A DNA stretch of 64,000 nucleotides from Gracilibacillus orientalis (lineage in GTDB: Bacteria; Bacillota; Bacilli; Bacillales; Amphibacillaceae), in NCBI RefSeq assembly GCF_900114645.1, contig NZ_FOTR01000007.1, positions 62,001 through 126,000 on the forward strand, written 5' to 3'. The notes below the pieces were generated by a model. The model saw nothing but the letters and a program-made list of their open reading frames with translations. It did no database searches and was not told where the DNA came from. Positions 9,430-18,332 of this stretch are shown one piece after another. Position 1 is the stretch's first letter. Each line of letters begins with the position of its first letter. The position numbers and the translations under genes are program-made.

Positions 9430-9588
9430 TTAAAATTTCAACCCTTGCTTTACACAAACATCTTTTAACGTCCGCGTACGTGTTTCAGATAATGAGTCCC
9501 AAATCAAAAACGGCACATGTTTATACTGCTTAACTATTATCTTAGATAGTTCTTTATATTTTTTGACTTTATCATAGTTTGTTTTCAT
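9430..9588 (-). CDS. Hypothetical 52-aa basic ORF
   Basis: Reads MKTNYDKVKKYKELSK and ends VKQGLKF; soluble, basic, no recognisable family. It has no clear Shine-Dalgarno and lies next to a decayed integrase, so it may be a remnant of a lost mobile element. Confidence 0.3.
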   Translation of the reverse strand: MKTNYDKVKKYKELSKIIVKQYKHVPFLIWDSLSETRTRTLKDVCVKQGLKF

Positions 9589-9624
9589 GATTTGCACATT
9601 ATCTATAAAAAGTTGTTAACACCT

Positions 9625-9938
9625 TTTTTAAGGTAGCAGAAGAATAGGAGTTAATAGATCAGTATCCTTCCGACAAAATTAAGCTGCCAACCGTTAAGTC
9701 AGAAGTGCTCAGTGTGGAAGAATCAAAATGATTATTTGACCTATTACAAAAAGAAAATCTAATATGGCAATTAATCATACAACTCACAGCAGTACAGGAG
9801 CAAGCAAGGAGAACCAGCACTGGAAGGTAAATATTTAGACTTTAAAAAACGTAATATTAATTGCCACGTATTACAGATGCCGAAAAAGTGCTGCTAGGTG
9901 CCGCTAACCATTTCAATGATTTATTTAAGATAGCTTAA
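9625..9938 (+). pseudogene. Tyrosine recombinase (phage-type integrase) remnant
   Basis: Translated in pieces, this stretch reads ELIDQYPSDKIKLPTVK, then VLSVEESK-stop-LFDLLQ, then LIWQLIIQLTAV and, after a frame change, TGA, followed by KVLLGAANHFNDLF. The order resembles the linker and start of the catalytic domain of tyrosine recombinases (the usual LTAVTGARRGE box). At least one in-frame stop and two frameshifts are present. It lies immediately next to two tRNA genes, common attachment sites for such elements. The gap 9589-10033 holds nothing else. Confidence 0.6.
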
Positions 9939-9998
9939 AAATGGTATCCTATCGGTCCCTATATAAAAATTATATCCTTTCAAAGATAAATAAAAAAA

Positions 9999-10023
9999 CC
10001 TCACAACGATTATCGTTGCAAGG
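9999..10023 (-). terminator. Terminator of the tRNA operon
   Basis: On the minus strand, an imperfect stem built on CAACGA/TCGTTG flanked by CCT/AGG is followed by seven T residues, 11 bases beyond tRNA-Arg. Confidence 0.75.
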
Positions 10024-10033
10024 CTTTGGGTAG

Positions 10034-10107
10034 TGTCCCAGGCAGGATTCGAACCTGCGACCCACAGCTTAGAAGGCTGTTGCTCTATCCTACTGAGCTA
10101 CTGGGAC
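10034..10107 (-). tRNA. tRNA-Arg (anticodon TCT)
   Basis: A complete cloverleaf: acceptor GTCCCAG/CTGGGAC, D-arm with AGCTCAGTAGGATAGAG, anticodon loop CTTCTAA, T-loop GTTCGAATC. The 3' CCA does not appear to be encoded. It lies 4 bases from tRNA-Gly and is probably cotranscribed with it. Confidence 0.95.
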
Positions 10108-10111
10108 ATGG

Positions 10112-10182
10112 AGCGGGTGAAGGGAATTGAACCCTCGACATCAGCTTGGAAGGCTGAGGTTTTACCACTAAACTACACCCGC
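10112..10182 (-). tRNA. tRNA-Gly (anticodon TCC)
   Basis: Cloverleaf with acceptor GCGGGTG/CACCCGC, D-arm GTTTAGTGGTAAAAC, anticodon loop CTTCCAA and T-loop GTTCAATTC; 71 nt. First gene of the two-tRNA unit. Confidence 0.95.
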
Positions 10183-10313
10183 ATCACTATGTATCATATT
10201 ATGTATCTCGTTAACGGACAAGTACCATTATATAAATTTGAGTTAGTATTGTCAATATATAATCACAAATTTATATGTTTTTTTAAATATATTTTATTAA
10301 AATGTTAAAATCC

Positions 10314-10340
10314 AGCCAGCAGAATCGATATCTGCTGGCT
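10314..10340 (-). terminator. Terminator of the gerM-rph-rdgB-ysnB block
   Basis: A 10-bp perfect stem AGCCAGCAGA/TCTGCTGGCT with a 7-base loop, just past the ysnB stop; followed on the minus strand by GGATTTT. Confidence 0.7.
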
Positions 10341-10346
10341 AATTAT

Positions 10347-10868
10347 TTATGTTAATGAAGTTTGATAAGCAAGACTGGAAATCTCCTGATCATCTTTTGT
10401 GTAGAAACGGATATCGATATTTTCCAGTTTTTCATCAGCTGTCAGAATCGCATAGGAACCTGGGTGTGCACTTCTAGGTTGACGAATACTTCCCGGATTA
10501 ATAAATAATTGATCCTTGACTTTTTCAGCGCCAGCTACATGCGAGTGACCAAAGCAAATTATATTTGCTCCTAACTCTTCCGCACGATAGGAAGCTGGCA
10601 TCAAAGTTGTTTTAATTTGAAATAAGTGACCATGCGTAACGAAAAAGTGTAGCTTTCCTACTTTGAAATCAATTTCTTCTGGTAAATGAAAATCCATATC
10701 CATGTTTCCTTGGACTGCTTTAAAACCCGTGAGTTCCTTACTATCTAAATCAAGTTCTGAATCACCACAATGGATCATCGCATCCACTTCATTCTCATAT
10801 CTTGCTTTTATTTCAGTTACTTCACTTGTCCAACCATGACTATCACTAAGTATTAAGATTTTTGGCAT
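10347..10868 (-). CDS. ysnB: YfcE/MJ0936-type metallophosphoesterase
   Basis: A 173-aa calcineurin-like phosphodiesterase carrying the complete metal-binding set: SDSHG (residues 7-11), HCGDSE, GNMD, THGH and GHSHV. This family usually hydrolyses phosphodiesters in vitro; the physiological substrate is not known. The ATG at 10868 has AAAGGAG at 8-base spacing; a GTG 9 bases upstream is less well placed. It starts 14 bases after rdgB, as in the B. subtilis rph-ysnA-ysnB operon. Confidence 0.9.
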   Translation of the reverse strand: MPKILILSDSHGWTSEVTEIKARYENEVDAMIHCGDSELDLDSKELTGFKAVQGNMDMDFHLPEEIDFKVGKLHFFVTHGHLFQIKTTLMPASYRAEELGANIICFGHSHVAGAEKVKDQLFINPGSIRQPRSAHPGSYAILTADEKLENIDIRFYTKDDQEISSLAYQTSLT

Positions 10869-10882
10869 ATCCTCCACTCCTT

Positions 10883-11476
10883 TTACAACTGTTTTACCCA
10901 GTTTTCGATTTTGTCTAACGCTTTTTTGCGATGACTAATCTGATTTTTTTCATCTGGAGTAATTTCCGCCATCGTTTTTGCGCTGCCAGTTGGGTAGAAG
11001 ATCGGATCATAACCAAAACCATTCTTACCAATAGCTTGATAACCAATTGTTCCTTCACATTCACCACGTTTAAAGATTGTTTGTTGTCCTGGTTGAGCTA
11101 TTGCTAATACACACACAAAACGACCAGTACGTTCAGCTTGAGGTACATCTTGCATTTCAGTTAATACTTTTTCGAGATTGGTTTTATCATCTTTGTCTTC
11201 TCCAGCATATCTGGCTGAATATACACCTGGAGCGCCATTTAATGCATCAATCTCTATCCCTGAATCATCTGCAATCACCGGAATATTGAATTTTTCACAG
11301 ATCGCTTCTGCTTTAATTGCCGCATTTTCTTCAAACGTCGTACCTGTTTCTTCAATATCATCAATTGGTTCTGACAAATCTAATAAGGAAGAAATTTTGA
11401 TTCCTAACGGTTCAAATAGCACTCTAAAATCTTTCATTTTTCCCTTGTTTTTTGTTGCGATTATTAGTTCTTCCAT
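10883..11476 (-). CDS. rdgB: RdgB/HAM1 non-canonical purine NTP pyrophosphatase
   Basis: Removes dITP, ITP and XTP from the nucleotide pool by hydrolysis to the monophosphate. At 197 aa it has full length. The N-terminal ATKNKGK signature (residues 7-13) and the DDSGIEIDALNGAPGVYSAR substrate and metal motif are intact, as is FGYDPIF. ATG follows TTAGGAG. It begins 13 bases after rph. The equivalent B. subtilis gene is ysnA. Confidence 0.95.
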   Translation of the reverse strand: MEELIIATKNKGKMKDFRVLFEPLGIKISSLLDLSEPIDDIEETGTTFEENAAIKAEAICEKFNIPVIADDSGIEIDALNGAPGVYSARYAGEDKDDKTNLEKVLTEMQDVPQAERTGRFVCVLAIAQPGQQTIFKRGECEGTIGYQAIGKNGFGYDPIFYPTGSAKTMAEITPDEKNQISHRKKALDKIENWVKQL

Positions 11477-11489
11477 GTAAAAAATGCTC

Positions 11490-12233
11490 CTAAGATTGTT
11501 CTATGTTTTCTTGATAGGGATTGATTGCTTCTGCTTGCATTTCAAAAATCTCTTTTAAGCCTTTGTCTGCCAGAGCTAACATTTTAGTTAGTTGTGTATT
11601 TGTAAATGTTGCTTCTTCACCCGTTCCTTGGAGTTCCACAAATTCACCTTTTCCGGTCATCACCACATTCATATCGACATGTGCTTGAGCATCCTCAGAA
11701 TACTCTAAGTCTAATATTTCCGTTCCATCAGGTAATACACCAACGGAAATAGCTGCAAGATAATCTGTAATTGGTAAAGATTTTATTTTTTCTTCTTTTA
11801 ATAATTTACCTAATGCATGTACAACTGCGACAAATGCTCCAGTTATCGATGCAGTTCTTGTACCGCCATCTGCCTGGATTACGTCACAATCGACCCAAAT
11901 CGTACGCTCGCCTATAGCTTCTAAGTCCACAACTGCTCGTAGTGACCGTCCGATTAAACGCTGAATTTCCATGGTTCGTCCTGAGACTTTACCCTTTGAA
12001 GACTCGCGAATATTTCGCGTCTCTGTTGCTCGAGGTAACATAGCATATTCAGCAGTAATCCATCCTTTTCCTGAACCTCTCATAAACGGTGGGACACGGT
12101 CCTCTACACTGGCATTACATATAACTTTCGTGTCACCAACAGTAATTAAAACGGATCCTTCGGCATGTTTTGTAAAATTAGTTTGAATATCAATTGATCT
12201 AAGTTGATCTATTTCTCTCCCTGTTTCACGCAT
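11490..12233 (-). CDS. rph: Ribonuclease PH
   Basis: Phosphorolytic 3'-5' exoribonuclease that trims tRNA precursors. 247 aa, normal length. Family segments include the N-terminal R(E)[16 protein letters not shown], the phosphate-site region [15 protein letters not shown], and [19 protein letters not shown] follows AAGGAGG. It is separated from gerM by 277 bp containing a strong terminator, so it probably has its own promoter or depends on readthrough. Confidence 0.96.
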   Translation of the reverse strand: MRETGREIDQLRSIDIQTNFTKHAEGSVLITVGDTKVICNASVEDRVPPFMRGSGKGWITAEYAMLPRATETRNIRESSKGKVSGRTMEIQRLIGRSLRAVVDLEAIGERTIWVDCDVIQADGGTRTASITGAFVAVVHALGKLLKEEKIKSLPITDYLAAISVGVLPDGTEILDLEYSEDAQAHVDMNVVMTGKGEFVELQGTGEEATFTNTQLTKMLALADKGLKEIFEMQAEAINPYQENIEQS

Positions 12234-12418
12234 TCAATTTCCTCCTTACATACTGTTCTATCTTAACATATTTTCTCAGTACATGGGCTTTTCATACATA
12301 AGAAAATTGGAAAAGAAAAACTTGGCTTTTCACCAAGTTACTGGAGAAAGCCTTAGTTTCACTTATACTCCACACTTAAACTCCCGCCACGCCTACTAAT
12401 CATCTATGTTAAAAAGAT

Positions 12419-12450
12419 ATACACCCGTTTCGCAAATGAAACGGGTGTAT
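12419..12450 (-). terminator. Bidirectional-looking terminator between gerM and rph
   Basis: A 12-13 bp stem (ATACACCCGTTTC/GAAACGGGTGTAT) with a short loop. It most likely ends the racE-gerM transcript. Confidence 0.7.
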
Positions 12451-12510
12451 ATTTTTCTATATCATTTAACATGACACATAACCAGTGGTCATTACTTATA
12501 ACTAATGGAA

Positions 12511-13659
12511 TTAGATGCTTTCAGTTGGTGTAACCATATCTCTTGAAACAGGTTCAGTATATGGTTGTCCACTTTCACTAATTACTTCTTCATGATTTTC
12601 AACAGAGACCTCAACTGCCTCAACATCTTCCTGTTCTGTTAACGTAAGCACGATTGATTGCATCACCTCATCGGCGATCTCACTTTTTGCACTATTGGAT
12701 AATATATTTTCATTAAAGTTTAACGAAAGGACTCCATCTTCAAAAACAGGTTCAGACGCAAGTTGTGAGCCAGTGTTAATAAAGTGCTGTAATGGTAAAT
12801 CAAATGACGGACCTTCCATTAAGGCTTGTACAACAGATTGATGTGGATTTTCTTCATTCATTGGAATATGCTGTGTAATTGGAACAAAGTAGACCATTTC
12901 ATCACCTTGCATTGGAAAGTAAAGCGTAGTAGCTTTACTTTCCATTAAATCAATACCAACAGCTTGGTGAACGTTAATACCATTAGCTCGTGAATACCCT
13001 TCCGTTAATGGTGTGCCATTTACCGGCATAGCATCTTGTGCTTCACCATCTATCCATAACTTAACACTATCAACATTTTCAAATTGTGTTAATGTATGTG
13101 TCATTGATTCTAAAATCTTCTGTTCATTCTCTGCTTCATAAGAAGTAAATTCTTCCGAAACATTAACCACTAATGTCCCGTCTGCTTCTAAATTCAAGTC
13201 GATAACCTCAGTTCCTACAGGTAAAACTGCCTGAAATCCACTTGGTAAGAGCGATGTGACAGGACCATCCTGAACCAAATATTCTAATACTTGTTTCGCT
13301 ACTTCTTTTGATTCAGGAGCTGGCATTTCTACTTCCTGAGGTACTACTAAGCCATTTTGGTCTAATAAATACAAAACCCGTGTTACTTGTTCAGTGGTCG
13401 TAGCTGAATCTTCACCTTCCGTCTCTCCCTCTTCTGATGGATCTTCTCCTTCTACTTCATCCCCGTCTTCTTCTGGGTTTTCTTCAACATCATCTGAGCC
13501 TTCCGGAATGTTTTCCAAGTCATCTGCTAATTCTGCATTTTCGGGTGGTGCATCTATTTGATCTAATGTCTGTTCTCCTTCAAAAACGCCACAACCTACT
13601 AACAAAAGCAAACATAATAATACAACTCCTGCATACTTTTTAGCCAAATCGATTTTCAT
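12511..13659 (-). CDS. gerM: GerM, spore germination/sporulation lipoprotein
   Basis: A 382-aa exported lipoprotein. The signal peptide ends in the lipobox LLVGC (Cys at about residue 23). A long acidic linker follows (residues about 30-90, runs of Glu and Asp), then two GerMN domains (about 95-215 and 245-355). In B. subtilis GerM acts in sporulation and in stabilising the mother-cell/forespore channel apparatus; that role is inferred here from family and position. Neighbours racE-ysmB upstream and rph downstream match B. subtilis. ATG preceded by AGGAGG. Confidence 0.93.
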   Translation of the reverse strand: MKIDLAKKYAGVVLLCLLLLVGCGVFEGEQTLDQIDAPPENAELADDLENIPEGSDDVEENPEEDGDEVEGEDPSEEGETEGEDSATTTEQVTRVLYLLDQNGLVVPQEVEMPAPESKEVAKQVLEYLVQDGPVTSLLPSGFQAVLPVGTEVIDLNLEADGTLVVNVSEEFTSYEAENEQKILESMTHTLTQFENVDSVKLWIDGEAQDAMPVNGTPLTEGYSRANGINVHQAVGIDLMESKATTLYFPMQGDEMVYFVPITQHIPMNEENPHQSVVQALMEGPSFDLPLQHFINTGSQLASEPVFEDGVLSLNFNENILSNSAKSEIADEVMQSIVLTLTEQEDVEAVEVSVENHEEVISESGQPYTEPVSRDMVTPTESI

Positions 13660-13831
13660 AACCGATACCTCCTACGATGGTTTGTACTATTATGTATACG
13701 AGCTTATTATTAAAATAGACCAAACAAAATAATCTTTAAAAAAATTATATGAAAGATTATTTCTACAGCAAGGATTTTTCTTAGAAAGAAAACATGCTTA
13801 TTTTAGGAGCAGTTTCCTTCCTATAAGAAAA

Positions 13832-13857
13832 AAACATAAGATGACCACCTTATGTTT
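13832..13857 (-). terminator. Terminator of racE
   Basis: A perfect 9-bp stem AAACATAAG/CTTATGTTT directly after the racE stop, followed by T residues on the minus strand. Confidence 0.65.
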
Positions 13858-13859
13858 TT

Positions 13860-14681
13860 CTACGCTTTTTTCACCGTATTTAATTCAATTTTGTCTACTG
13901 CGTCAATTTTCTGATTTAACCACCGTGATGCAATTTCATGAAATACTCCAACATCTCCAGTTGTATAGAAATAATGTTGTGGTGCCTGCTCACCTTGATA
14001 AAGTTTATTTTGATATTCTAAAATGGTACTAACTTCTCTTGCTGTTTCTTCCCCTGAGGATATCACTGTCACGGTTGAACCTATCTCCTCTTGAATCAAC
14101 GCTTTAATCATTGGATAATGAGTACAACCCAAAATGAGCGTATCCATATTAGAAAATTGTTTCAAAGGTTGTAAGGTTTCTCTTACCACTTGATATGCCT
14201 TTTCTCCTTGTACAATTCCTTTTTCCACTAGAGGAACAAAACGCGGGCATGCTAAATCATGCACTTCAATATCTGTGTTAATTTGTCTTAATGTATCAAC
14301 ATATGCTTTACTGTTAATCGTTCCGTCTGTTCCAATCACACCGATTTCAGCCGTGCGAGAATGCGTAATAGCAGCACGCGCACCAGGTTGAATTACCCCA
14401 ACAACCGGAATCGCAAGTTCTTCTCTTAATTGGTCCAACGTAAATGCAGTTGCTGTGTTACAAGCAATAACTAACATTTTAATATCTCTTTCTAATAAAA
14501 AGTGGACCATTTCCCAAGTGTACTGTATCACTTCTTCTTTAGGACGTGGTCCATATGGACATCTTTTGGTATCGCCCAAGTAAATAATTGATTCTTTTGG
14601 TAATTGACGTACTAATTCACTTGCTACTGTGAGTCCGCCAACTCCTGAGTCAATAACTCCAATAGGTTGTTTCACTTTCAT
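13860..14681 (-). CDS. racE: Glutamate racemase
   Basis: Makes D-glutamate for peptidoglycan. All family markers are present: IDSGVGGLTV at the N-terminus, the first catalytic cysteine in ACNTATA and the second in LGCTHYP. Length is typical. The start is either ATG at 14681 or GTG at 14675; AAAGAGG is better spaced for the GTG. It follows the MarR gene closely (stop at 14689), as racE follows ysmB in B. subtilis. Confidence 0.95.
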   Translation of the reverse strand: MKVKQPIGVIDSGVGGLTVASELVRQLPKESIIYLGDTKRCPYGPRPKEEVIQYTWEMVHFLLERDIKMLVIACNTATAFTLDQLREELAIPVVGVIQPGARAAITHSRTAEIGVIGTDGTINSKAYVDTLRQINTDIEVHDLACPRFVPLVEKGIVQGEKAYQVVRETLQPLKQFSNMDTLILGCTHYPMIKALIQEEIGSTVTVISSGEETAREVSTILEYQNKLYQGEQAPQHYFYTTGDVGVFHEIASRWLNQKIDAVDKIELNTVKKA

Positions 14682-14688
14682 CGCCTCT

Positions 14689-15150
14689 TTACAATTTTGC
14701 ATTTTCTGTTTGTTGTCTCATTTCCTGATGAAGGAGATGTAACAATTTTGACACCTGTTCCATATCCTCTTCTTTAACATTCGTTAAAACCTCACCTAAA
14801 TATTTCTGTCTTTTTTTAATTACTTCTTGGATAATTTTTCTTCCTTTTTCTAATAGGTGGATGCGAACCACTCGTTTGTCTTTAGTATCTTTCACTCGTT
14901 CCACAATATCAGTCTTTTCCATGCGATCAACTAAATCCGTTGTCGTACTAAAAGCGAGGTTAATTTTTTTGGACAATTCACCTAATGTTAAATCTCCATG
15001 CTCTAATAAAAATTGTAAGGCAATAAATTGTGGTGTTGTAATCGGATAATTATTTAAAATTTCCCGGCCTTTTTGTTTGATGATTCCTGAAATATATCTT
15101 AATTCTCTTTCTATATCTGCAATTTGTTCTTCTTCTTTCGCATTAACCAA
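14689..15150 (-). CDS. ysmB: MarR-family transcriptional regulator, YsmB-like
   Basis: About 153 aa with the winged-helix core (residues about 40-125) and wing region DKRVVRIHLLEKG. I chose a TTG start at 15150 because AAGGAG lies exactly 8 bases upstream; the ATG at 15171 has no ribosome binding site. The target is unknown; placement with racE is conserved with B. subtilis, so a link to cell wall genes is possible. Confidence 0.88.
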   Translation of the reverse strand: MVNAKEEEQIADIERELRYISGIIKQKGREILNNYPITTPQFIALQFLLEHGDLTLGELSKKINLAFSTTTDLVDRMEKTDIVERVKDTKDKRVVRIHLLEKGRKIIQEVIKKRQKYLGEVLTNVKEEDMEQVSKLLHLLHQEMRQQTENAKL

Positions 15151-15359
15151 ATCAAACGCTCCTTCATACATAAAAAATACATAAGTTTACTATAACATTT
15201 TTACTCAACTAAATGTTATACAGAATCTTTTTTGGTTAACAGAAAGAAAGCGTCTAACCGAATCTATACGCTTACTTATTTCTTATGCGTTAGTAATCAT
15301 ATAGAATAATACAACTATCACAGGTATACTTTTCTAACTTTTTAGTAGGATGCATCCGT

Positions 15360-15801
15360 TTAACCAATTGATACTTGGTGAGTAGAACGACTATTACCTA
15401 TACCAATTACGAATAAACACGTTAAAAAGGCTACCAGTGAAACAAAATCAGTCATCATTAATCCTATACCTGCCTCGCCAGGATAGGATGGTTCTAATGT
15501 TGCATACCAATAAACTGAAGAAAATAATCATGATCACGTAAAAACTGCTCCCTATTAGAGCAAGCTTCCATTTATTCAGCTTACTTCCGCTCCAAGAACG
15601 TGCACATACAATCCATACAAATATACTGATTAATACTGCACCAGCCATAACAAACAAGTGAAGATACGGAAGTTTAACCACTTATGTTTTTCACTGTTTA
15701 ATTGCAACGTCCCGAAAACTTCTATTTTTTTGATTATTGGGTTTCGGAAGAATAAAAAAAGAATAATTGCTAAAACTCCCATTAATAGAAAAGAACTCAT
15801 T
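15360..15801 (-). pseudogene. Membrane-protein gene broken by two frameshifts
   Basis: An ATG at 15801 after GGAGG opens MSSFLLMGVLAIILFLFF. The coherent protein continues in a second frame (LPYLHLFVMAGAVLISIFVW, then KLNKWKLALIGSSFYVIM) and in a third (SVYWYATLEPSYPGEAG, then SLVAFLTCLFVIGIG), ending at 15360. Joined together these give about 147 aa with four membrane helices. Each fragment alone is implausible, so I call a decayed gene; sequencing errors are the alternative. Family not recognised. Confidence 0.6.
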
Positions 15802-15840
15802 ATTATGACCTCCTATACTTTTTGATCTGGAGATGATTTT

Positions 15841-16611
15841 ATGCCTTTTACAAAAGATAATCCTGCTATTTATTACCAAAAAACTGGCAGTGGAACAGCT
15901 ATTATATTCATTGCCCCACCAGCAATGGGACACTTAACATTCCGTTATCAAACCTTACTTGAAGATAGTTTTACAGTTATTACCTTTGATAACAGAGGAG
16001 ATTGCAGTAGTGAACATACTGATACAAAATTGACCTTTTCACAATTCGTTGATGACGTAAAAAGAGTCCTTGACGAAAATGGTATCTCACAAGCTATTGT
16101 TTGCGGCTATTCCAATGGTGGGTTAATCGCTCAACAATTTGCTTTATCTTATCCTGAACATACACTAGCTCTTATTTTGATTGGTGGTTATCATGCGCCA
16201 AAAAGTATTATCCTGCGTACTGAATATAAAATAGGAATAGCGATTGCCAGAAAAGAATGGATTCCGTTATTGGCAAAAGGGCTTGCTTTCAATCATTTCT
16301 CCGACAAAACGGAAGCAAAAGAAATAGAATTGGAAATAAAGAAAACAAACGCTGACATGTTAGCGCAACAATATCAATTAGGATTAAATTATGATAATGA
16401 GGACCACCTAAGTCACATTGATGTACCTCTTTTGATTATCTACGGTGCAACTGATCATTATGTACATCCATATCAAAACATATTTCGGAAAAAATTAAAA
16501 GATGTGGAAGTTGCTTATGTTCATCGTTCTAAACATCAAGTACCTACTAAATATTTTCATGAATGTAATGCAATCATTTATGAATGGACAAAGCGAAAAC
16601 AATTAAAGTAA
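15841..16611 (+). CDS. Alpha/beta hydrolase
   Basis: A 256-aa serine hydrolase. Nucleophile elbow GYSNGG (Ser near residue 90), acid in GATDHYV (near 203) and catalytic His in SKHQVP (near 231) form an intact triad. FDNRG after strand 3 is typical of proline iminopeptidase/lactonase-like members. No signal peptide, so cytosolic. The start is a clean ATG with GGAGATG upstream. Divergent from the broken membrane gene. Substrate unknown. Confidence 0.85.
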   Translation: MPFTKDNPAIYYQKTGSGTAIIFIAPPAMGHLTFRYQTLLEDSFTVITFDNRGDCSSEHTDTKLTFSQFVDDVKRVLDENGISQAIVCGYSNGGLIAQQFALSYPEHTLALILIGGYHAPKSIILRTEYKIGIAIARKEWIPLLAKGLAFNHFSDKTEAKEIELEIKKTNADMLAQQYQLGLNYDNEDHLSHIDVPLLIIYGATDHYVHPYQNIFRKKLKDVEVAYVHRSKHQVPTKYFHECNAIIYEWTKRKQLK

Positions 16612-16769
16612 TCATTACTTATTCGATCAGATTATAGCAGATATTGTAGAAGGTTAGAAAAAAATTTGTGTGCATTATTCTTACGGGCTGCCCTGTTGTA
16701 TCAGCTTATTACACATGTAATTGCTATACCGAGTTTCTTAGAAGATAGGAGACAGCCCTGTAGAATCTG

Positions 16770-17819
16770 CTATATTAAATCCCATGTTAAGGGAGTTCCT
16801 TTTTCGATATCCTGATTTACTATTTTACCTAAACAAACTTGATAATATTTTGGCGCCATGCCAAATCCAGGGCGAATGACTCGTAAATTATCGTGGGTTA
16901 ATGTTTCCCCTTTTTTTACATTTTCACTAACATAAATGGATCTTCGATATTTTTTTGACTGATCTTCTGCTTTGGTAGGACCGTAATGGACTTGCCCCAT
17001 TGCCTGCCAAGCTTTTTTCGTCTCTTGCACTAGTAAATGGAATTCAGCTGGCTCCAATGAAAACTGTGAATCGACTCCCCCATCTTGTCGAGAAAGTGTA
17101 AAATGTTTTTCGATTACAGATGCACCCATGGCAACACTTGCAACAGCAACACCGCTTCCTAGCGTGTGATCTGACAAGCCAATTGGGCATTGAAATAAAT
17201 CATGCATATGTGGAATGGTTTTGATATGACTATTTTCAGGGGTTGCTGGATAGGTGCTCGTGCATTTTAATAAAATGATCTCCCTGCAACCTTCTTCTTT
17301 CGCTGCTGTGACCGATTCATCTATTTCAGCTGCAGTACACATTCCAGTAGAAATAATCATCGGCTTCTTGGTTCTGGCAACTTTGCGTATCAATGGAATA
17401 TCCGTACATTCAAATGAGGCAATTTTATAGCAAGGTACCTCTAAGCTTTCTAAAAAGTCAACAGCCGTCTCATCAAAAGGCGAACTGAATGCGATCATAC
17501 CCAATTCCCTACAACGGCCGAAAATCGATTGGTGCCATTCCCATGGTGTATAAGCTTCTTGATATAAATAATACAGCGATTTGTTTTTCCATGGACTTGT
17601 TTGATCCGAAATGACAAAGTCTTCTTTTTCGATTTCTAATGTCATCGTATCTGCTGTATATGTTTGGATCTTAAGCGCATCTGCTCCTGCCTTGGCAGCC
17701 GCTTCAACAATCTCTAATGCACGATTCAATGATTGATTATGATTTCCCGACATTTCTGCAATCACAAACGGTTCATACTCGGTACCAATTTTTCGATTTT
17801 GTATCGTCACTTCCTTCAT
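16770..17819 (-). CDS. pseI: Nonulosonic (pseudaminic-type) acid synthase, NeuB family
   Basis: Condenses phosphoenolpyruvate with a 6-deoxy hexosamine to form a nine-carbon sialic-like acid. The 349-aa protein has the NeuB TIM barrel (residues about 10-270: AEMSGNH, ALKIQTY, ISTGM, LLKCTSTYP, GLSDHT) and a C-terminal SAF antifreeze-like domain (about 290-349, RRSIYV...GFGMAP). B. subtilis SpsE is the closest functional analogue. The ATG at 17819 overlaps the TGA of the upstream acetyltransferase. It is the last gene of the operon. Confidence 0.92.
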   Translation of the reverse strand: MKEVTIQNRKIGTEYEPFVIAEMSGNHNQSLNRALEIVEAAAKAGADALKIQTYTADTMTLEIEKEDFVISDQTSPWKNKSLYYLYQEAYTPWEWHQSIFGRCRELGMIAFSSPFDETAVDFLESLEVPCYKIASFECTDIPLIRKVARTKKPMIISTGMCTAAEIDESVTAAKEEGCREIILLKCTSTYPATPENSHIKTIPHMHDLFQCPIGLSDHTLGSGVAVASVAMGASVIEKHFTLSRQDGGVDSQFSLEPAEFHLLVQETKKAWQAMGQVHYGPTKAEDQSKKYRRSIYVSENVKKGETLTHDNLRVIRPGFGMAPKYYQVCLGKIVNQDIEKGTPLTWDLI

Positions 17820-18328
17820 AAGCGCCCTCCTATCCAATCTTCTTTGAACAATGCCATTGTTGTCACATCATAAAAGTGATCTTCTTTTACAATATGTTGG
17901 TGTAAAGTACCTTCCACTTTAAACCCCAGCTTTTGGTGAAAATGTAAGCTAGCATGATTGGTTTCCATTACTTCCGCACAAACCTTTCGTATCCCTTGAT
18001 CAAAAATATGATGTAATGCCAAGGTAGCCATTTTAGTTCCTGACCCTTTAGGGGCATTTAATTCTCCAATATAGAAACCCCAAAAACATCGCTGATGCCG
18101 TTTTTGCTTATCAAAAAATTGTACAACTCCGATAGGTTGATCATGTTGGACATAAATAAACACGTCATGATCAGGAGCAGTAGATACATTCTCATACCAA
18201 TTCAAATGTTCCTGCCAAGTGATATCTTTATTGGTATACATATACTGTTTAATTGGTGTACTATTTCGCCATGATAATACTTGTTTTAAATCTTTTTCTT
18301 CTATCTTCCTCAAAAAACAATTAGCCAT
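17816..18328 (-). CDS. pseH: PseH-like GNAT N-acetyltransferase
   Basis: A 170-aa GNAT acetyltransferase expected to acetylate the 4-amino group of the UDP-sugar intermediate. It begins with the PseH-type pattern FLRKIEEKDLKQVLSWRN, and has the acetyl-CoA loop region NAPKGSGTKMA and the C-terminal NHASLHFHQKLGF segment. Counterpart of SpsD in the B. subtilis sps pathway. It sits 4 bases after pseG and overlaps pseI by ATGA, indicating translational coupling. Confidence 0.88.
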   Translation of the reverse strand: MANCFLRKIEEKDLKQVLSWRNSTPIKQYMYTNKDITWQEHLNWYENVSTAPDHDVFIYVQHDQPIGVVQFFDKQKRHQRCFWGFYIGELNAPKGSGTKMATLALHHIFDQGIRKVCAEVMETNHASLHFHQKLGFKVEGTLHQHIVKEDHFYDVTTMALFKEDWIGGRL

Positions 18329-18332
18329 TAGA

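Noticed and set aside
15691-15933. 80-aa minus-strand frame
   Set aside because: Overlaps the alpha/beta hydrolase start and is in the wrong frame relative to the coherent membrane protein.
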